Positions 17,374 to 26,516 of a DNA stretch of 64,000 bases are shown piece by piece. The stretch's first letter is position 1; each line of letters starts with the position of its first letter. This stretch comes from Mesorhizobium sp. AR07. GTDB lineage: Bacteria; Pseudomonadota; Alphaproteobacteria; Rhizobiales; Rhizobiaceae. The notes beneath the pieces were generated by a model. That model made no database searches. It saw only the letters and a list, made by a program, of their open reading frames with translations, and was not told where the DNA came from. The translations under genes and the position numbers were made by a program. Location: contig NZ_CP080525.1 of the NCBI RefSeq assembly GCF_024746815.1, positions 2,728,001 through 2,792,000 on the forward strand, written 5' to 3'.

Positions 17374-18672
17374 GTGACCAAGAAACCCGACCTCTTGCGC
17401 GACAATGAGCTGATCTATGGCCGGCTGCTGACGGTCGACGAGCCGCATCTGATCGATCGCTACAACAAGGCGCTGGCCGCATTCGGCTTGAAGCCGACGA
17501 AACTCAAGAGCTTCCAGATCGACCGCACCGGCTTTTCGCCCGAAGTGGCCGAGGAATGCGGCGACTATGACTATCTCGATCCCAATGAGGTCAACCGCCG
17601 CTTCATCATTCTGACGCCGTCGCAGATCGTCCTGCCGGTGGTGCACACCGCCTTCTCCAACACCTCGCAGCTGATGTTCGAGTTCATGTCCAGGAACCAG
17701 CGCGCCATCGACGCGCTGACCATCAAGGACGTCATCTACGGCGAGATCGAGGATTCCGTTCCCAAGGTCAACGACATCGAGGACCTGCTGTCGATCAACC
17801 AGGTCGAGTTCAAGGTGCTGTCGGCCGAGGATGTGCTGGGCAAGGCCGCCGAACTCGGCAAGCTCGTCGACCGGCTGAAGCAGGAGCCGGACGCCTGGCG
17901 CGACAACGCCATGCTGACCCGCATGGTGGAACTGGCGAAGATCTGCGGCGACATCCGCGAGAACGCGCTGGTACCGGACCAGGTGATCTTCCGCCACAAT
18001 GCCTACTGGACTAGCCATTTCGGCGGCCTCTACGTGTTCGTCGACCCTGACATGACGACGGTGATCGGCGATCCGGCGGCGCCCGGCTTCCGCCGCTCGC
18101 GGCCGTGGCAGGTGAGCTATCTCTCCATCAACGACGCCGACAAGGTGTTCAAGTTCCTCGCCTCCACCGGCCGCATCGAGCTGCCGCGCGCCTCCTGGAT
18201 CGAGGCCTCGGGCTATCTCGAGCACCGCGCCGAGATGGTGGTGCGCGCACTGATCCGCGACGCCGAGCCGAACCGCAACCTGACCGATGTCGACAAGGTC
18301 TGGCTGCAGACCTGGATCCAGAGCCATGCCGACCTCATCACCAGGGACGGCAATTTTCCCTTCCTCAACGCCGCCAAGCGCGAGATCGCCCAGCTTGGCC
18401 ACCTCAAGATCGAGGATGTGTTCCCGCAACAGCGCTTCCTGGTGATCCGCGCCAAGCCAGATCATCCCGACGCCTGGCTGACCAACCGGCTGATTTCGGA
18501 TTTCGTGCCGTCGGACTTCGTCTCGCGCTACATCTTCAACAAGCAGAGCTTCTACAAGGACTATGACGGCTTCAGCGACGCCTGGCGATCGCATGTTGTG
18601 GACGTTCTCAAAACCACATATTTGAAGGATAAGGTGGCGTTTCGCGCACGCCTCTACGGACTGACTGACTAG
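17374..18672 (+). CDS. Unknown soluble protein of the AAA cluster (DUF6638-like?)
   Basis: A 432-residue protein with no signal or membrane helix. Mixed alpha/beta throughout; distinctive segments are RRFIILTPSQIVLPVVHTAF, YWTSHFGGLYVFVDPDMTTV and VSRYIFNKQSFYKDYDGF. I recall a family named DUF6638 with this look in Rhizobiales, but I am not sure of the number. The start is GTG 17374, four bases downstream of the right 49-bp repeat. The short gap to the AAA gene that would be left without the DUF559 insertion suggests it was once directly linked to it. Confidence 0.82.
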   Translation: MTKKPDLLRDNELIYGRLLTVDEPHLIDRYNKALAAFGLKPTKLKSFQIDRTGFSPEVAEECGDYDYLDPNEVNRRFIILTPSQIVLPVVHTAFSNTSQLMFEFMSRNQRAIDALTIKDVIYGEIEDSVPKVNDIEDLLSINQVEFKVLSAEDVLGKAAELGKLVDRLKQEPDAWRDNAMLTRMVELAKICGDIRENALVPDQVIFRHNAYWTSHFGGLYVFVDPDMTTVIGDPAAPGFRRSRPWQVSYLSINDADKVFKFLASTGRIELPRASWIEASGYLEHRAEMVVRALIRDAEPNRNLTDVDKVWLQTWIQSHADLITRDGNFPFLNAAKREIAQLGHLKIEDVFPQQRFLVIRAKPDHPDAWLTNRLISDFVPSDFVSRYIFNKQSFYKDYDGFSDAWRSHVVDVLKTTYLKDKVAFRARLYGLTD

Positions 18673-18757
18673 AACGAAATGAACCGTCATTTCGTTCTAA
18701 CTTATTGTTTTGGCGCATGATGTTATCCAAAAAGTCTGCAACTTTTTGGTATCATGC
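18671..18757. repeat. Two hairpins between cluster genes, family C
   Basis: The first is a perfect 12-bp inverted repeat, AGAACGAAATGA (18671-18682) and TCATTTCGTTCT (18687-18698), overlapping the stop codon of the previous gene. The second has arms GCATGAT (18715-18721) with ATCATGC (18751-18757) and inner arms CCAAAAAGT (18727-18735) with ACTTTTTGG (18741-18749). Neither has a T-run after it, so they may stabilise or process the transcript rather than end it. Confidence 0.75.
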
Positions 18758-18777
18758 CTTGAGGGGGTGACATCGCC

Positions 18778-19896
18778 ATGCTCGATCCGATCGTGAACTT
18801 TTTCACCCGGATTTTCCAATGGATTGGCCGTGGCATCGGCCTTTTGATCGGCGTCATCCTGTGGCCGTTCATGTGGGCCGGGCGCTGGTACACGCAGCGC
18901 GGCTGGATCCTCAAGACCGTGGTCGGCCTCGCCTTGCTGGTGCTGATCGGCCTCTATGGCAATTTCTTCTACGCCACGCAGTGGTGGAACAAGTTCGACC
19001 CGAACTATCCCGACACCTACAGCTTCGAGAAACGCAATGTTTCCGCTGGCGAACAGGTCGCCGTGGGCGCCGGCACCGACACCGCAAAGACTTGCGGCAA
19101 CTCCGGCCTCGCCCAGATTGCCGCCGACCTGATCGACTTCAACGTCAATCAGAACGCCTGGGTCTCGTCGATGATCCTCTACAAGCTCGGCCTGTTCGGC
19201 ATCACTTGGGACGACACGCCGTGGATGGACAACAAGGCCTCGTTCCAGCGCGGCATCAACCAGGCGGTGCGGCGCACCGCGACCGAGCTTGCCGACAACC
19301 TTGGCCGTGTGCGCACCACCTCGCAGATCGACACCAATCTCCAGGATGCCCGCGGTCAGCTGCAGTACGACGAATCCATATGGTACATCAGCCGCAACGG
19401 CATGACGGCAACGACGCCCAGCATGTACCGGCGTGCGATGGCCAATCTGCGTTCCTTCAACGCCCGCCTCGCCACCTGCCAGGCGACCTTCGACGCCCGC
19501 GCCGACAACCTGAAACAATATATCGACCGCATCGCCAGCGACATCGGCTCGACGTCCGCGATCCTCAAGGAGCGCGCCGAAAACCACAACAATGGCTGGT
19601 TCGACTTCCGCGCCGACGACCGCTACTGGTTCGCCTATGGCCAGCTCTACGCCTATTACGGGCTGATGAAGGGCGCGCAGGCAGACTTCGAGGACGTGAT
19701 CAAGGAAAAGCATCTGCAGAGCCTTTGGGACACGATGGACGCGCAGTTCGTTTCGGCGCTGAAGATCCAGCCCTTCATCATCGCCAATGGCCGCGAGGAT
19801 GGCTGGCTGCTGCCCACGCACCTGACGACGATGGGCTTTTATGTTCTGCGCGTGCGCTCCAACATGGTCGAAATCAGCAACGTGCTGATGCAGTAA
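18778..19896 (+). CDS. DUF2333-like inner-membrane protein
   Basis: The 372-residue protein has a hydrophobic, possibly amphipathic start (residues 5-38), one clear membrane helix at about 43-65 (VVGLALLVLIGLYGNFF) and a large periplasmic domain. The pattern YATQWWNKFDPNYPDTY, then LYKLGLFGITWDDTPWMDNK, then WYISRNG agrees with DUF2333. A good ribosome site (GAGGGGG) precedes the start. It is the likely envelope anchor of the cluster, exposing a sensor or tether to the periplasm. Confidence 0.85.
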   Translation: MLDPIVNFFTRIFQWIGRGIGLLIGVILWPFMWAGRWYTQRGWILKTVVGLALLVLIGLYGNFFYATQWWNKFDPNYPDTYSFEKRNVSAGEQVAVGAGTDTAKTCGNSGLAQIAADLIDFNVNQNAWVSSMILYKLGLFGITWDDTPWMDNKASFQRGINQAVRRTATELADNLGRVRTTSQIDTNLQDARGQLQYDESIWYISRNGMTATTPSMYRRAMANLRSFNARLATCQATFDARADNLKQYIDRIASDIGSTSAILKERAENHNNGWFDFRADDRYWFAYGQLYAYYGLMKGAQADFEDVIKEKHLQSLWDTMDAQFVSALKIQPFIIANGREDGWLLPTHLTTMGFYVLRVRSNMVEISNVLMQ

Positions 19897-19910
19897 TGCT
19901 GTTCAGCCCA

Positions 19911-19990
19911 ATGCATGTCGCCCAAAAGTGGTCCCGTTTTTGGGAGAACGACATGGATAAAAATAGAAGGCTGAAGCGCGATGCGCTTTA
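19911..19990 (+). repeat. Intergenic repeat, family B, copy 1
   Basis: It begins ATGCATGTCGCCCAAAAGTG, has a CCCAAAA/TTTTGGG stem, then ACGACATG, and ends in a second hairpin (AAGCGC, GAT, GCGCTT at 19974-19988). A related copy lies at 59709-59790. It follows the stop of the DUF2333-like gene by 14 nt. Confidence 0.7.
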
Positions 19991-20166
19991 GGCTCGCAAT
20001 GGCGAATTTGCGCCGTCGCTTCTGTCGCATTCCGTGCATTGTGCGGCTGTTTTGAGACGGCGGAGCGACGCGTCCTCTGGCTTCTATACGGCGCGGCAAC
20101 GGAGCCAGGAAGAACCGATGAAAGGTCGGCCGGTCCGCAGAGGAATTTTCTTCATAGGAAACATAG

Positions 20167-20207
20167 TTGCATGCAAGTTGACGCCGCGGCAGCGACAGGG
20201 TTAGAAC
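20167..20207 (+). promoter_or_regulatory. Candidate fhs promoter with adjacent palindrome
   Basis: TTGACG (20178-20183) and TAGAAC (20202-20207) are spaced by 18 nt and resemble -35 and -10 boxes. The 10-bp palindrome TTGCATGCAA (20167-20176) abuts the -35 box and may bind a regulator. This is inferred from sequence only. Confidence 0.4.
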
Positions 20208-20297
20208 ATACCCATGCGCCCGCGCCCGGCTCCAACCCTGCTTGCGAGTGAGATCAAACCCGTCCCCCTCCACCGTCCAATCCAAAGGAAAGCCGTC

Positions 20298-21977
20298 ATG
20301 GCCGAAGTGAAGTCCGACATCGAGATCGCGCGCGGCGCCAAGAAGAAGCAGATTCAGGAGATCGGCCAGAAGATCGGCATCCCGACCGAACACCTTTTGC
20401 CCTATGGCCACGACAAGGCCAAGATTTCCGCCGAATTCATCAAGTCGGTGAAGGGCAACAAGGACGGCAAGCTGATCCTCGTCACCGCCATCAACCCGAC
20501 ACCGGCCGGCGAAGGCAAGACCACGACGACTGTCGGCCTCGGTGATGGCCTGAACCGCATCGGCAAGAAGGCGATCATCTGCATCCGCGAAGCCTCGCTC
20601 GGCCCGAATTTCGGCGTCAAGGGCGGTGCCGCCGGCGGCGGCTATGCGCAGGTCGTGCCGATGGAGGACATGAACCTCCACTTCACCGGCGACTTCCACG
20701 CCATCACCACGGCGCACAATCTTCTGTCGGCGCTGATCGACAACCACATCTACTGGGGCAATGAGCTCGGTATCGATACCCGCCGCGTCGTCTGGCGCCG
20801 TGTCATGGACATGAACGACCGCGCGCTGCGCGAGATGATCTGTTCGCTCGGCGGTGTCGCCAACGGTTTCCCGCGCGAGGGCGGCTTCGACATCACCGTC
20901 GCCTCGGAAGTCATGGCGATCCTGTGCCTGTCCACCGACCTGAAGGACCTCGAGAAGCGGCTCGGCGACATCATCGTCGCCTACCGCCGCGACAAGTCGC
21001 CGGTCTATGCCCGCGACCTCAAGGCCGATGGCGCCATGGCCGTGCTCTTGAAGGACGCCATGCAGCCGAATCTGGTGCAGACGCTGGAGAACAACCCGGC
21101 CTTCGTGCATGGCGGCCCGTTCGCCAACATCGCGCATGGCTGCAACTCGGTCGTCGCCACCACGACGGCGCTGAAATTGGCGGACTACGTCGTCACCGAA
21201 GCCGGCTTCGGCGCCGACCTCGGTGCGGAAAAGTTCTTCGACATCAAGTGCCGCAAGGCGGGCCTGAAGCCGGCGGCGGCGGTCATCGTCGCCACCGTGC
21301 GCGCCATGAAAATGAATGGCGGCGTCAAGAAGGAAGACCTCGGCAAGGAAAATGTCGAGGCGGTGAAGAAGGGTTGTGCCAACCTTGGCCGCCACATCGA
21401 GAACATCAGGCAGTTCGGCGTGCCTGCGGTGGTTGCCATCAACCATTTCTATTCCGACACCGACGCCGAAATCCAAGCGATGAAGGACTATGTCGCTTCG
21501 ATGGGCGAAGAGGCGATCCTGTGCAAGCATTGGGCCAAGGGTTCGGCCGGCATCGAGGAGCTCGCCAACAAGGTGGTGGCGCTGGCCGAATCCGGCGCCT
21601 CGCAGTTCGCGCCGCTCTATCCCGACGCCATGCCGCTGTTCGAGAAGATCAACACCATCGTCCAGCGCATCTATCGCGGCTCGGAAGCGATCGCCGACAA
21701 GTCGGTGCGCGACCAGTTGCACGCCTGGGAGCAAGCCGGTTACGGCCATCTGCCTGTCTGCATGGCCAAGACGCAGTATTCCTTCTCGACCGATCCGAAC
21801 CTGCGCGGCGCACCGACCGGCCACACCGTGCCGGTACGTGAGGTCAGGCTATCGGCGGGCGCCGGCTTCGTCGTCATCATCTGCGGCGAGGTCATGACCA
21901 TGCCCGGCCTGCCCAAGGCGCCGTCCTCGGAAAAGATCTTCCTCAATGAGGCCGGCCAGATCGAAGGCCTGTTCTGA
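20298..21977 (+). CDS. fhs: Formate--tetrahydrofolate ligase
   Basis: This enzyme makes 10-formyl-tetrahydrofolate from formate, THF and ATP in one-carbon metabolism. The 559-residue length is standard. The P-loop-like [14 protein letters not shown], the conserved [19 protein letters not shown] and [18 protein letters not shown] are all present. I chose ATG 20298 because AAAGGA stands upstream; 28 extra codons in the longer frame have no features. A 13-bp terminator follows. It is monocistronic. Confidence 0.97.
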   Translation: MAEVKSDIEIARGAKKKQIQEIGQKIGIPTEHLLPYGHDKAKISAEFIKSVKGNKDGKLILVTAINPTPAGEGKTTTTVGLGDGLNRIGKKAIICIREASLGPNFGVKGGAAGGGYAQVVPMEDMNLHFTGDFHAITTAHNLLSALIDNHIYWGNELGIDTRRVVWRRVMDMNDRALREMICSLGGVANGFPREGGFDITVASEVMAILCLSTDLKDLEKRLGDIIVAYRRDKSPVYARDLKADGAMAVLLKDAMQPNLVQTLENNPAFVHGGPFANIAHGCNSVVATTTALKLADYVVTEAGFGADLGAEKFFDIKCRKAGLKPAAAVIVATVRAMKMNGGVKKEDLGKENVEAVKKGCANLGRHIENIRQFGVPAVVAINHFYSDTDAEIQAMKDYVASMGEEAILCKHWAKGSAGIEELANKVVALAESGASQFAPLYPDAMPLFEKINTIVQRIYRGSEAIADKSVRDQLHAWEQAGYGHLPVCMAKTQYSFSTDPNLRGAPTGHTVPVREVRLSAGAGFVVIICGEVMTMPGLPKAPSSEKIFLNEAGQIEGLF

Positions 21978-21997
21978 GACTTTGCAATCTCGACGAT

Positions 21998-22035
21998 AAA
22001 GGGGCGCCGCAGCGATGCGGCGCCCCTTTTTTGTT
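21998..22035 (+). terminator. Rho-independent terminator of fhs
   Basis: A perfect 13-bp stem AAAGGGGCGCCGC (21998-22010) with GCGGCGCCCCTTT (22017-22029), six-base loop, then TTTTTG. It ends fhs and may also end the convergent hydrolase gene. Confidence 0.92.
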
Positions 22036-22046
22036 TTCGGATATTC

Positions 22047-22691
22047 CTACGCCGCGTTACGCGACAGCGCCCGCTGGTTGGAGCCGAAGATCGTGTCGCG
22101 TTCCGGCAGAACGCCGGTCTTCAGGCATTCGACCCATTCGGCGGTCTTCAGCACGGCTGCGAAGCGCGACTGCAGGATAACAGTCACCACGCGGTGGATT
22201 TCCTCGGCCGAAGCATAGCCGGCGCTGTTAGCGTAGGGCAGCGAGCCGGTCGCGTCGGACAGGAACTCGACGGCAAAGCCCATGTGGACGGCGTGGATGA
22301 TGGTCGACAGATCGCAATTATGCGTCATGTAGCCGACCACCGTAAGCGTATCGATGGCGTTGGCACGCAGCCAGTCCTCGAGGTCGGTCCCGGTGAAGGC
22401 GGAGGGCAGGTTCTTTTCGACATAATGGTCGCGGCCACGCCTGGCGATCTCCGGATAAAGGTCGCCGCCATGGCTGCCCTTGGCAAAGATCGGCGATGTC
22501 TCGGGTGCCATCTGCTTGACGACCACCACCTTGATACCGGATGTCGCCGCCGCATCCATGGCGCGCGCTACATTGACGACGCTGTCGCGGAACGGCGGAT
22601 GCTGGATGGCGAGATTGCCGCCATCATAGTCGTTCTGGACGTCGATGACGATCAGCGCCCGGCGCGGCGTTGTGTTGGCTGGGTCAGACAT
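22047..22691 (-). CDS. Isochorismatase-family cysteine hydrolase
   Basis: The 214-residue protein carries the catalytic triad of the family: Asp in ALIVIDVQNDY, Lys in YVEKNLPSAF and Cys in GYMTHNCDLS. It would hydrolyse an amide or ether bond; nicotinamidase-like and related specificities cannot be separated by eye. The start at 22691 has AAGGAAAA upstream. It is divergent from a DJ-1/AraC regulator that probably controls it. Confidence 0.88.
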   Translation of the reverse strand: MSDPANTTPRRALIVIDVQNDYDGGNLAIQHPPFRDSVVNVARAMDAAATSGIKVVVVKQMAPETSPIFAKGSHGGDLYPEIARRGRDHYVEKNLPSAFTGTDLEDWLRANAIDTLTVVGYMTHNCDLSTIIHAVHMGFAVEFLSDATGSLPYANSAGYASAEEIHRVVTVILQSRFAAVLKTAEWVECLKTGVLPERDTIFGSNQRALSRNAA

Positions 22692-22817
22692 GGTGTTTTC
22701 CTTTCCGGCTTGAATGCGATGGGCCGAAAATAGGCGGGTCGCCACGCGACCGAAAGTGTCCCGATTGACATCATTCGAAAGAATTGGGACAATCCACATT
22801 CACCTGCTGGAGGCACC

Positions 22818-23813
22818 ATGACCGACCCGATCATTGCCGTTCTCGCCTTCGATGGCATCAGCCCATTCCATCTCTCCGTGCCGTGCCTGGTGTTCGGCGA
22901 GGACCGGACATCCCTTGGCCTGCCGCGCTTCGATTTCCGCATCTGCGTGATCAAGGCCGGCCCGGTCCACACCGAAGCCGGTCTGACCGTTGCCGCACCG
23001 CATGGGCTCGAGGGCCTCGATGGCGCCGACATCGTCATCATCCCAAGCTGGCATCATCTCGACGCGCCGCCACCGCCGCCGCTGGTGGAGGCGCTGCGCC
23101 AGGCGCACCGGCGCGGCGCATTGATTGTCGGCCTGTGCCTCGGAACCTTTGCCATTGCCGCGACCGGGCTGCTTTCAGGCCGCCGTGCCGCGACGCATTG
23201 GGCCTATTCCGAACGGCTGCAAAAACTCCATCCCGACATCGCTGTCGATCCCACGGTGCTCTATGTCGACAATGGTGATGTCGTGACCTCGGCCGGCGTC
23301 GCGGCCGGCCTCGACTGCTGTCTCCACATAGTGCGCGCCCGCTATGGCGCGGAAGCAGCACTCCGGCTCGCCCGCCAGATCGTCCTTTCTCCCCATCGGC
23401 AGGGTGGGCAGGCACAGTTCATCGAGCATCCGGTGGCAAAAAGTGCTGCCGCCGACCGCTTCACCCAGGCCCTCGACGCCGTTCGCGCGACGCTCGGCGA
23501 GACGCACAGCCTGGACCGCGTCGCCGAAGCTGCCGGCCTGACACGGCGCACCTTCACCCGTCGCTTTCAGAAATCGATTGGCACCAGTTTCGGCGAATGG
23601 CTGACCAGCCAGCGGATCGAACTGGCGCAACGGCTGCTGGAAGCGACGGAGAAGTCGATGGACATGGTGGCCTTCGAGGTCGGCTTCGGCAGCGCCACGT
23701 CGCTGCGTCAGCATTTTTCGGCACGGCTCAAGACATCGCCGGCGCAATACCGGCGCGAATTCTCCAGACGGACCGATCAGGACCAGCACATGGCGCACGC
23801 CGCCTCAGTCTGA
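22818..23813 (+). CDS. DJ-1/PfpI-AraC transcription regulator (FtrA-like)
   Basis: The 331-residue protein has an N-terminal DJ-1/PfpI GATase1-like domain (residues about 5-185; the nucleophile elbow is VGLCLGTFAIA) and a C-terminal AraC helix-turn-helix pair (LDRVAEAAGLTRRTFTRRFQ; VAFEVGFGSATSLRQHF). These regulators sense small molecules and often sit opposite the enzyme gene they control, here the cysteine hydrolase. Similar proteins are named FtrA in some annotations. Confidence 0.9.
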   Translation: MTDPIIAVLAFDGISPFHLSVPCLVFGEDRTSLGLPRFDFRICVIKAGPVHTEAGLTVAAPHGLEGLDGADIVIIPSWHHLDAPPPPPLVEALRQAHRRGALIVGLCLGTFAIAATGLLSGRRAATHWAYSERLQKLHPDIAVDPTVLYVDNGDVVTSAGVAAGLDCCLHIVRARYGAEAALRLARQIVLSPHRQGGQAQFIEHPVAKSAAADRFTQALDAVRATLGETHSLDRVAEAAGLTRRTFTRRFQKSIGTSFGEWLTSQRIELAQRLLEATEKSMDMVAFEVGFGSATSLRQHFSARLKTSPAQYRREFSRRTDQDQHMAHAASV

Positions 23814-23818
23814 TCTGT

Positions 23819-24371
23819 TCAATCCCGCTTGACCGCCCGCGCCGGATTGCCGACCACGGTGGTGTTGTCAGGTACGTCGCGCGTCACCACCGCGCCGGCG
23901 CCGACAATCGCGCCCTCGCCGATGCTGACGCCGCCAAGGATGATCGCGCTGCCGCCGATCCAGGCATCGGCGCCGATCTCGACTGGTCTCGCGATCTCCA
24001 GTCCCGCTTGCCGCCCGGCGGCTTCCTTGTGGTGCTCGGCGCAATAGATCTGCACATTGGGGCCGAGCAGCGTTCCCTTGCCGATGCGCACGCTTGCCGT
24101 ATCGAGGATGGTGCAGCCGGCATTGAGAAAAACGCCATCACCGAGAACGATGTTGAAAGGCGCAGTGGAACGGCGCCTCGATGCGGGCGCCCTCGCCCAC
24201 GCCGCCGAGCAGTGCCTTCAAGCCCGGCCCGAGGTTTCCGCGCTGCCATGGCGGCAGGCAATTGTGCTCGAACACCGCGTCGCGCGCCGTGTCGCGCAAT
24301 GCCTCCAGTTCGTCGTCGAGGCAGGTGTACCATTCGCCGGCGGCCATCTTTGCGCGCTCGCTTCCAGCCAT
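23819..24371 (-). pseudogene. Maltose O-acetyltransferase-like gene with frameshift
   Basis: The first half (start 24371, MAGSERAKMAAGEWYTCLDD) encodes the Maa/NodL N-terminal domain up to IEAPFHCAF and then runs to a stop. The second half, in another frame, encodes the left-handed beta-helix (NIVLGDGVFLNAG, then RIGKGTLLGPNVQIYCAEHH, ending VVGNPARAVKRD). Relatives read C-D/A-Y-G-F/Y-N-I at the join. A five-base loss near 24157 would explain both the missing residues and the shift. With five bases restored the length is 185 codons, normal for the family. Confidence 0.82.
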
Positions 24372-24556
24372 GACGGTGTCTCCTGTGACGTCCTCGCCAA
24401 AGCACAATTGCAGTTAAGGTGAAAGTGCCAGCGTTCCGACAACACCGGGCGCAAAAATCCATTCCGATTTTCCGAAGTCATGTGCTGGTCCAAGGCCCGG
24501 TCCATGCTAGCCTGCTCTCGTCAGGCTGTCCTGGCCCGGCGATGAGGGGATCAACC

Positions 24557-25018
24557 ATGTTGTATATTCTCGCACTTCTGATCGGCGTCATTGCCGGCCT
24601 TCGCGCCATGACCGCGCCGGCCGCCGTCGCCTGGGGCGCCTATCTCGGCTGGCTGCCGGCCGCAAGCACCTGGGCCAGTTTCATGAGCCATTGGGCGGCT
24701 GTCGGCATCTTCACAATCCTGGCCATTGTCGAGCTGGTCACCGACCAGTTGCCGTCGACGCCGAGCCGCAAGGTACCGCAGCAGTTCGGCGCCCGCATCA
24801 TCATGGGCGCCTTTACCGGCGCCGTCATCGGCGCAACGGGTGGCTCCACCATCGGCGGTCTCATCGCCGGCGCCATCGGTGCGGTCATTGGCACGCTGGG
24901 CGGCGCTGAAGCGCGCGGCCGGCTGGCAGCCGCCTTCGGCAAGGACCCGCCGGCCGCCTTCATCGAGGACGCCGTGGCGATCATTGGCGGCCTGCTGATC
25001 GTGGCTGCGGTGGCATGA
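24557..25018 (+). CDS. DUF4126-type membrane protein
   Basis: The 153-residue product has four or five hydrophobic helices: ILALLIGVIAGLRAM, FTILAIVELV, a Gly-rich stretch with ATGGSTIGGLIAGAIGAVIG, and a final helix. The Gly-rich middle and the LRAMTAPAAVAWGAYLGWL opening fit DUF4126. The start has GAGGGG upstream. Its stop overlaps the flavoprotein start (ATGA), so the two are co-translated, which suggests a shared but unknown role. Confidence 0.82.
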   Translation: MLYILALLIGVIAGLRAMTAPAAVAWGAYLGWLPAASTWASFMSHWAAVGIFTILAIVELVTDQLPSTPSRKVPQQFGARIIMGAFTGAVIGATGGSTIGGLIAGAIGAVIGTLGGAEARGRLAAAFGKDPPAAFIEDAVAIIGGLLIVAAVA

Positions 25019-26391
25019 CGGCCAAAGCCTTCGACGCCATCGTCATCGGCGCAGGACAGGCCGGCCCTTCCCTGGCCGGCCGGCTGAGTGCCGCCGGCAC
25101 GACCGTGGCGCTGATCGAGCGCAAGCTGGTCGGCGGCACCTGCGTCAACACCGGCTGCATGCCGACCAAGACCATGGTGGCCAGCGCCTATGCCGCGCAC
25201 CTCGCCCGCCGCGCCGCCGACTATGGCGTGACGCCCAGTGGCCCCGTAGGCGTCGACTACAAGGCGGTCAAGGCGCGCAAGGACAAGGTGTCGAACGACG
25301 CCCGCACCAGGCTCGAAACCTGGATCGCCGGCATGGATCGATGCACGCTCTATCGCGGCCATGCGCGGTTCGAATCCGCCAACACGGTGCGCGTCGGCGA
25401 CGACCTCTTGATCGCCGAGAAGATCTTCCTCAACACTGGCGGCCGCGCCTCGGTGCCCGATCTGCCCGGCATCCACGACATCGACTATCTGACCAATTCC
25501 TCGATGATGGATCTCGACGTGCTGCCGCGCCATCTCATCGTCGTCGGCGGCAGCTATATCTCGCTCGAATTCGCGCAGATGTTCCGCCGCTTCGGGTCGG
25601 AAGTCACCGTGATCGAGAAAGCTCCCAGGCTGACCGGCCGCGAGGACGAGGATGTTTCCAACGCTATTCTTTCCATCCTCGAAAACGAAGGCATTGTGGT
25701 CCATCTCGGCGTCGACGACAGCGCTTTCGCCAGACAGGGCAAGGACATTGCCGTGACCTTTTCCGCCGGCAAGCCGCCGGCGGTCGGCTCGCATGTGCTG
25801 CTGGCCCTGGGACGAGTGCCCAACACCGACGACCTCGGCCTCGACAAAGCCGGCGTCGAGATCGACAAGCGTGGCTTCGTCATCGTCGACGACCAGTTGC
25901 GCACCAGCGTGCCCGGCATATGGGCGATGGGCGACTGCAACGGCAAGGGCGCCTTCACCCACACCTCCTACAACGACTACGAGATCGTCGCCGCCAACCT
26001 GCTCGACAACGATCCGCGCAAGGTCAGCGACCGCATCGAGGCCTATGCGCTCTACATCGACCCGCCGCTCGGCCGCTGCGGCATGACTGAGGCCGCGGTG
26101 AAGAAATCCGGCCGCAAGGCGCTGGTCGGCCAGCGGCCGATGACGCGCGTCGGCCGCGCCGTCGAAAAAGGCGAGACGCAAGGCTTCATGAAGATCCTCG
26201 TCGATGCCGACACCAGGCAAATCCTCGGCTGCTCGGTGCTTGGCCCCGGTGGCGACGAGGCGGTACATTGCGTGCTCGACCTGATGTACGCCAAGGCGCC
26301 CGTCGACACGCTGGCGCGCGCCGTACACATCCACCCCAATGTCTCGGAACTGCTGCCCACCATGGCGCAGGAACTGAAACCGCTGGTGTGA
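25015..26391 (+). CDS. FAD-dependent pyridine nucleotide-disulfide oxidoreductase
   Basis: The 458-residue protein is of the mercuric reductase/dihydrolipoamide dehydrogenase type. It has the FAD site (DAIVIGAGQAG), the redox-active pair GGTCVNTGCMPTKT, the NAD(P) site (VVGGSYISLEFA), the second FAD motif (PGIWAMGDCN) and the dimer domain with HIHPNVSE. No N-terminal metal-binding domain is present, so I call it a generic reductase. It overlaps the DUF4126 gene. Confidence 0.9.
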   Translation: MTAKAFDAIVIGAGQAGPSLAGRLSAAGTTVALIERKLVGGTCVNTGCMPTKTMVASAYAAHLARRAADYGVTPSGPVGVDYKAVKARKDKVSNDARTRLETWIAGMDRCTLYRGHARFESANTVRVGDDLLIAEKIFLNTGGRASVPDLPGIHDIDYLTNSSMMDLDVLPRHLIVVGGSYISLEFAQMFRRFGSEVTVIEKAPRLTGREDEDVSNAILSILENEGIVVHLGVDDSAFARQGKDIAVTFSAGKPPAVGSHVLLALGRVPNTDDLGLDKAGVEIDKRGFVIVDDQLRTSVPGIWAMGDCNGKGAFTHTSYNDYEIVAANLLDNDPRKVSDRIEAYALYIDPPLGRCGMTEAAVKKSGRKALVGQRPMTRVGRAVEKGETQGFMKILVDADTRQILGCSVLGPGGDEAVHCVLDLMYAKAPVDTLARAVHIHPNVSELLPTMAQELKPLV

Positions 26392-26516
26392 CGGCCTGCC
26401 ACCATCCACTTTCCGAGCTCCTCCCTTTCTGCATTGCTGCATTGCAGCAATGGCGCTTGCAGACTGTGCATGGGTTCGCGCAGTCTCAATTTGAACCGAT
26501 TCAGTCTGGACGCCCC

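Larger units (their letters stand above)
19897..20297. other. Long intergenic region upstream of fhs
   Basis: This 401-base gap contains the family B repeat at its start, then no gene I can support. Near its 3' end are a palindrome TTGCATGCAA (20167-20176) and a promoter-like pair (20178-20207). The rest looks like leader and non-coding DNA. Confidence 0.5.

Noticed and set aside
16826..17374. Target-site duplication around the DUF559 unit
   Set aside because: The bases outside the two repeats (GCGCCTCTG on the left, TTAGGTGAC on the right) do not match.
19839..21824. A 661-residue minus-strand open frame opposite fhs
   Set aside because: fhs is certain on the plus strand; the opposite frame is low complexity.
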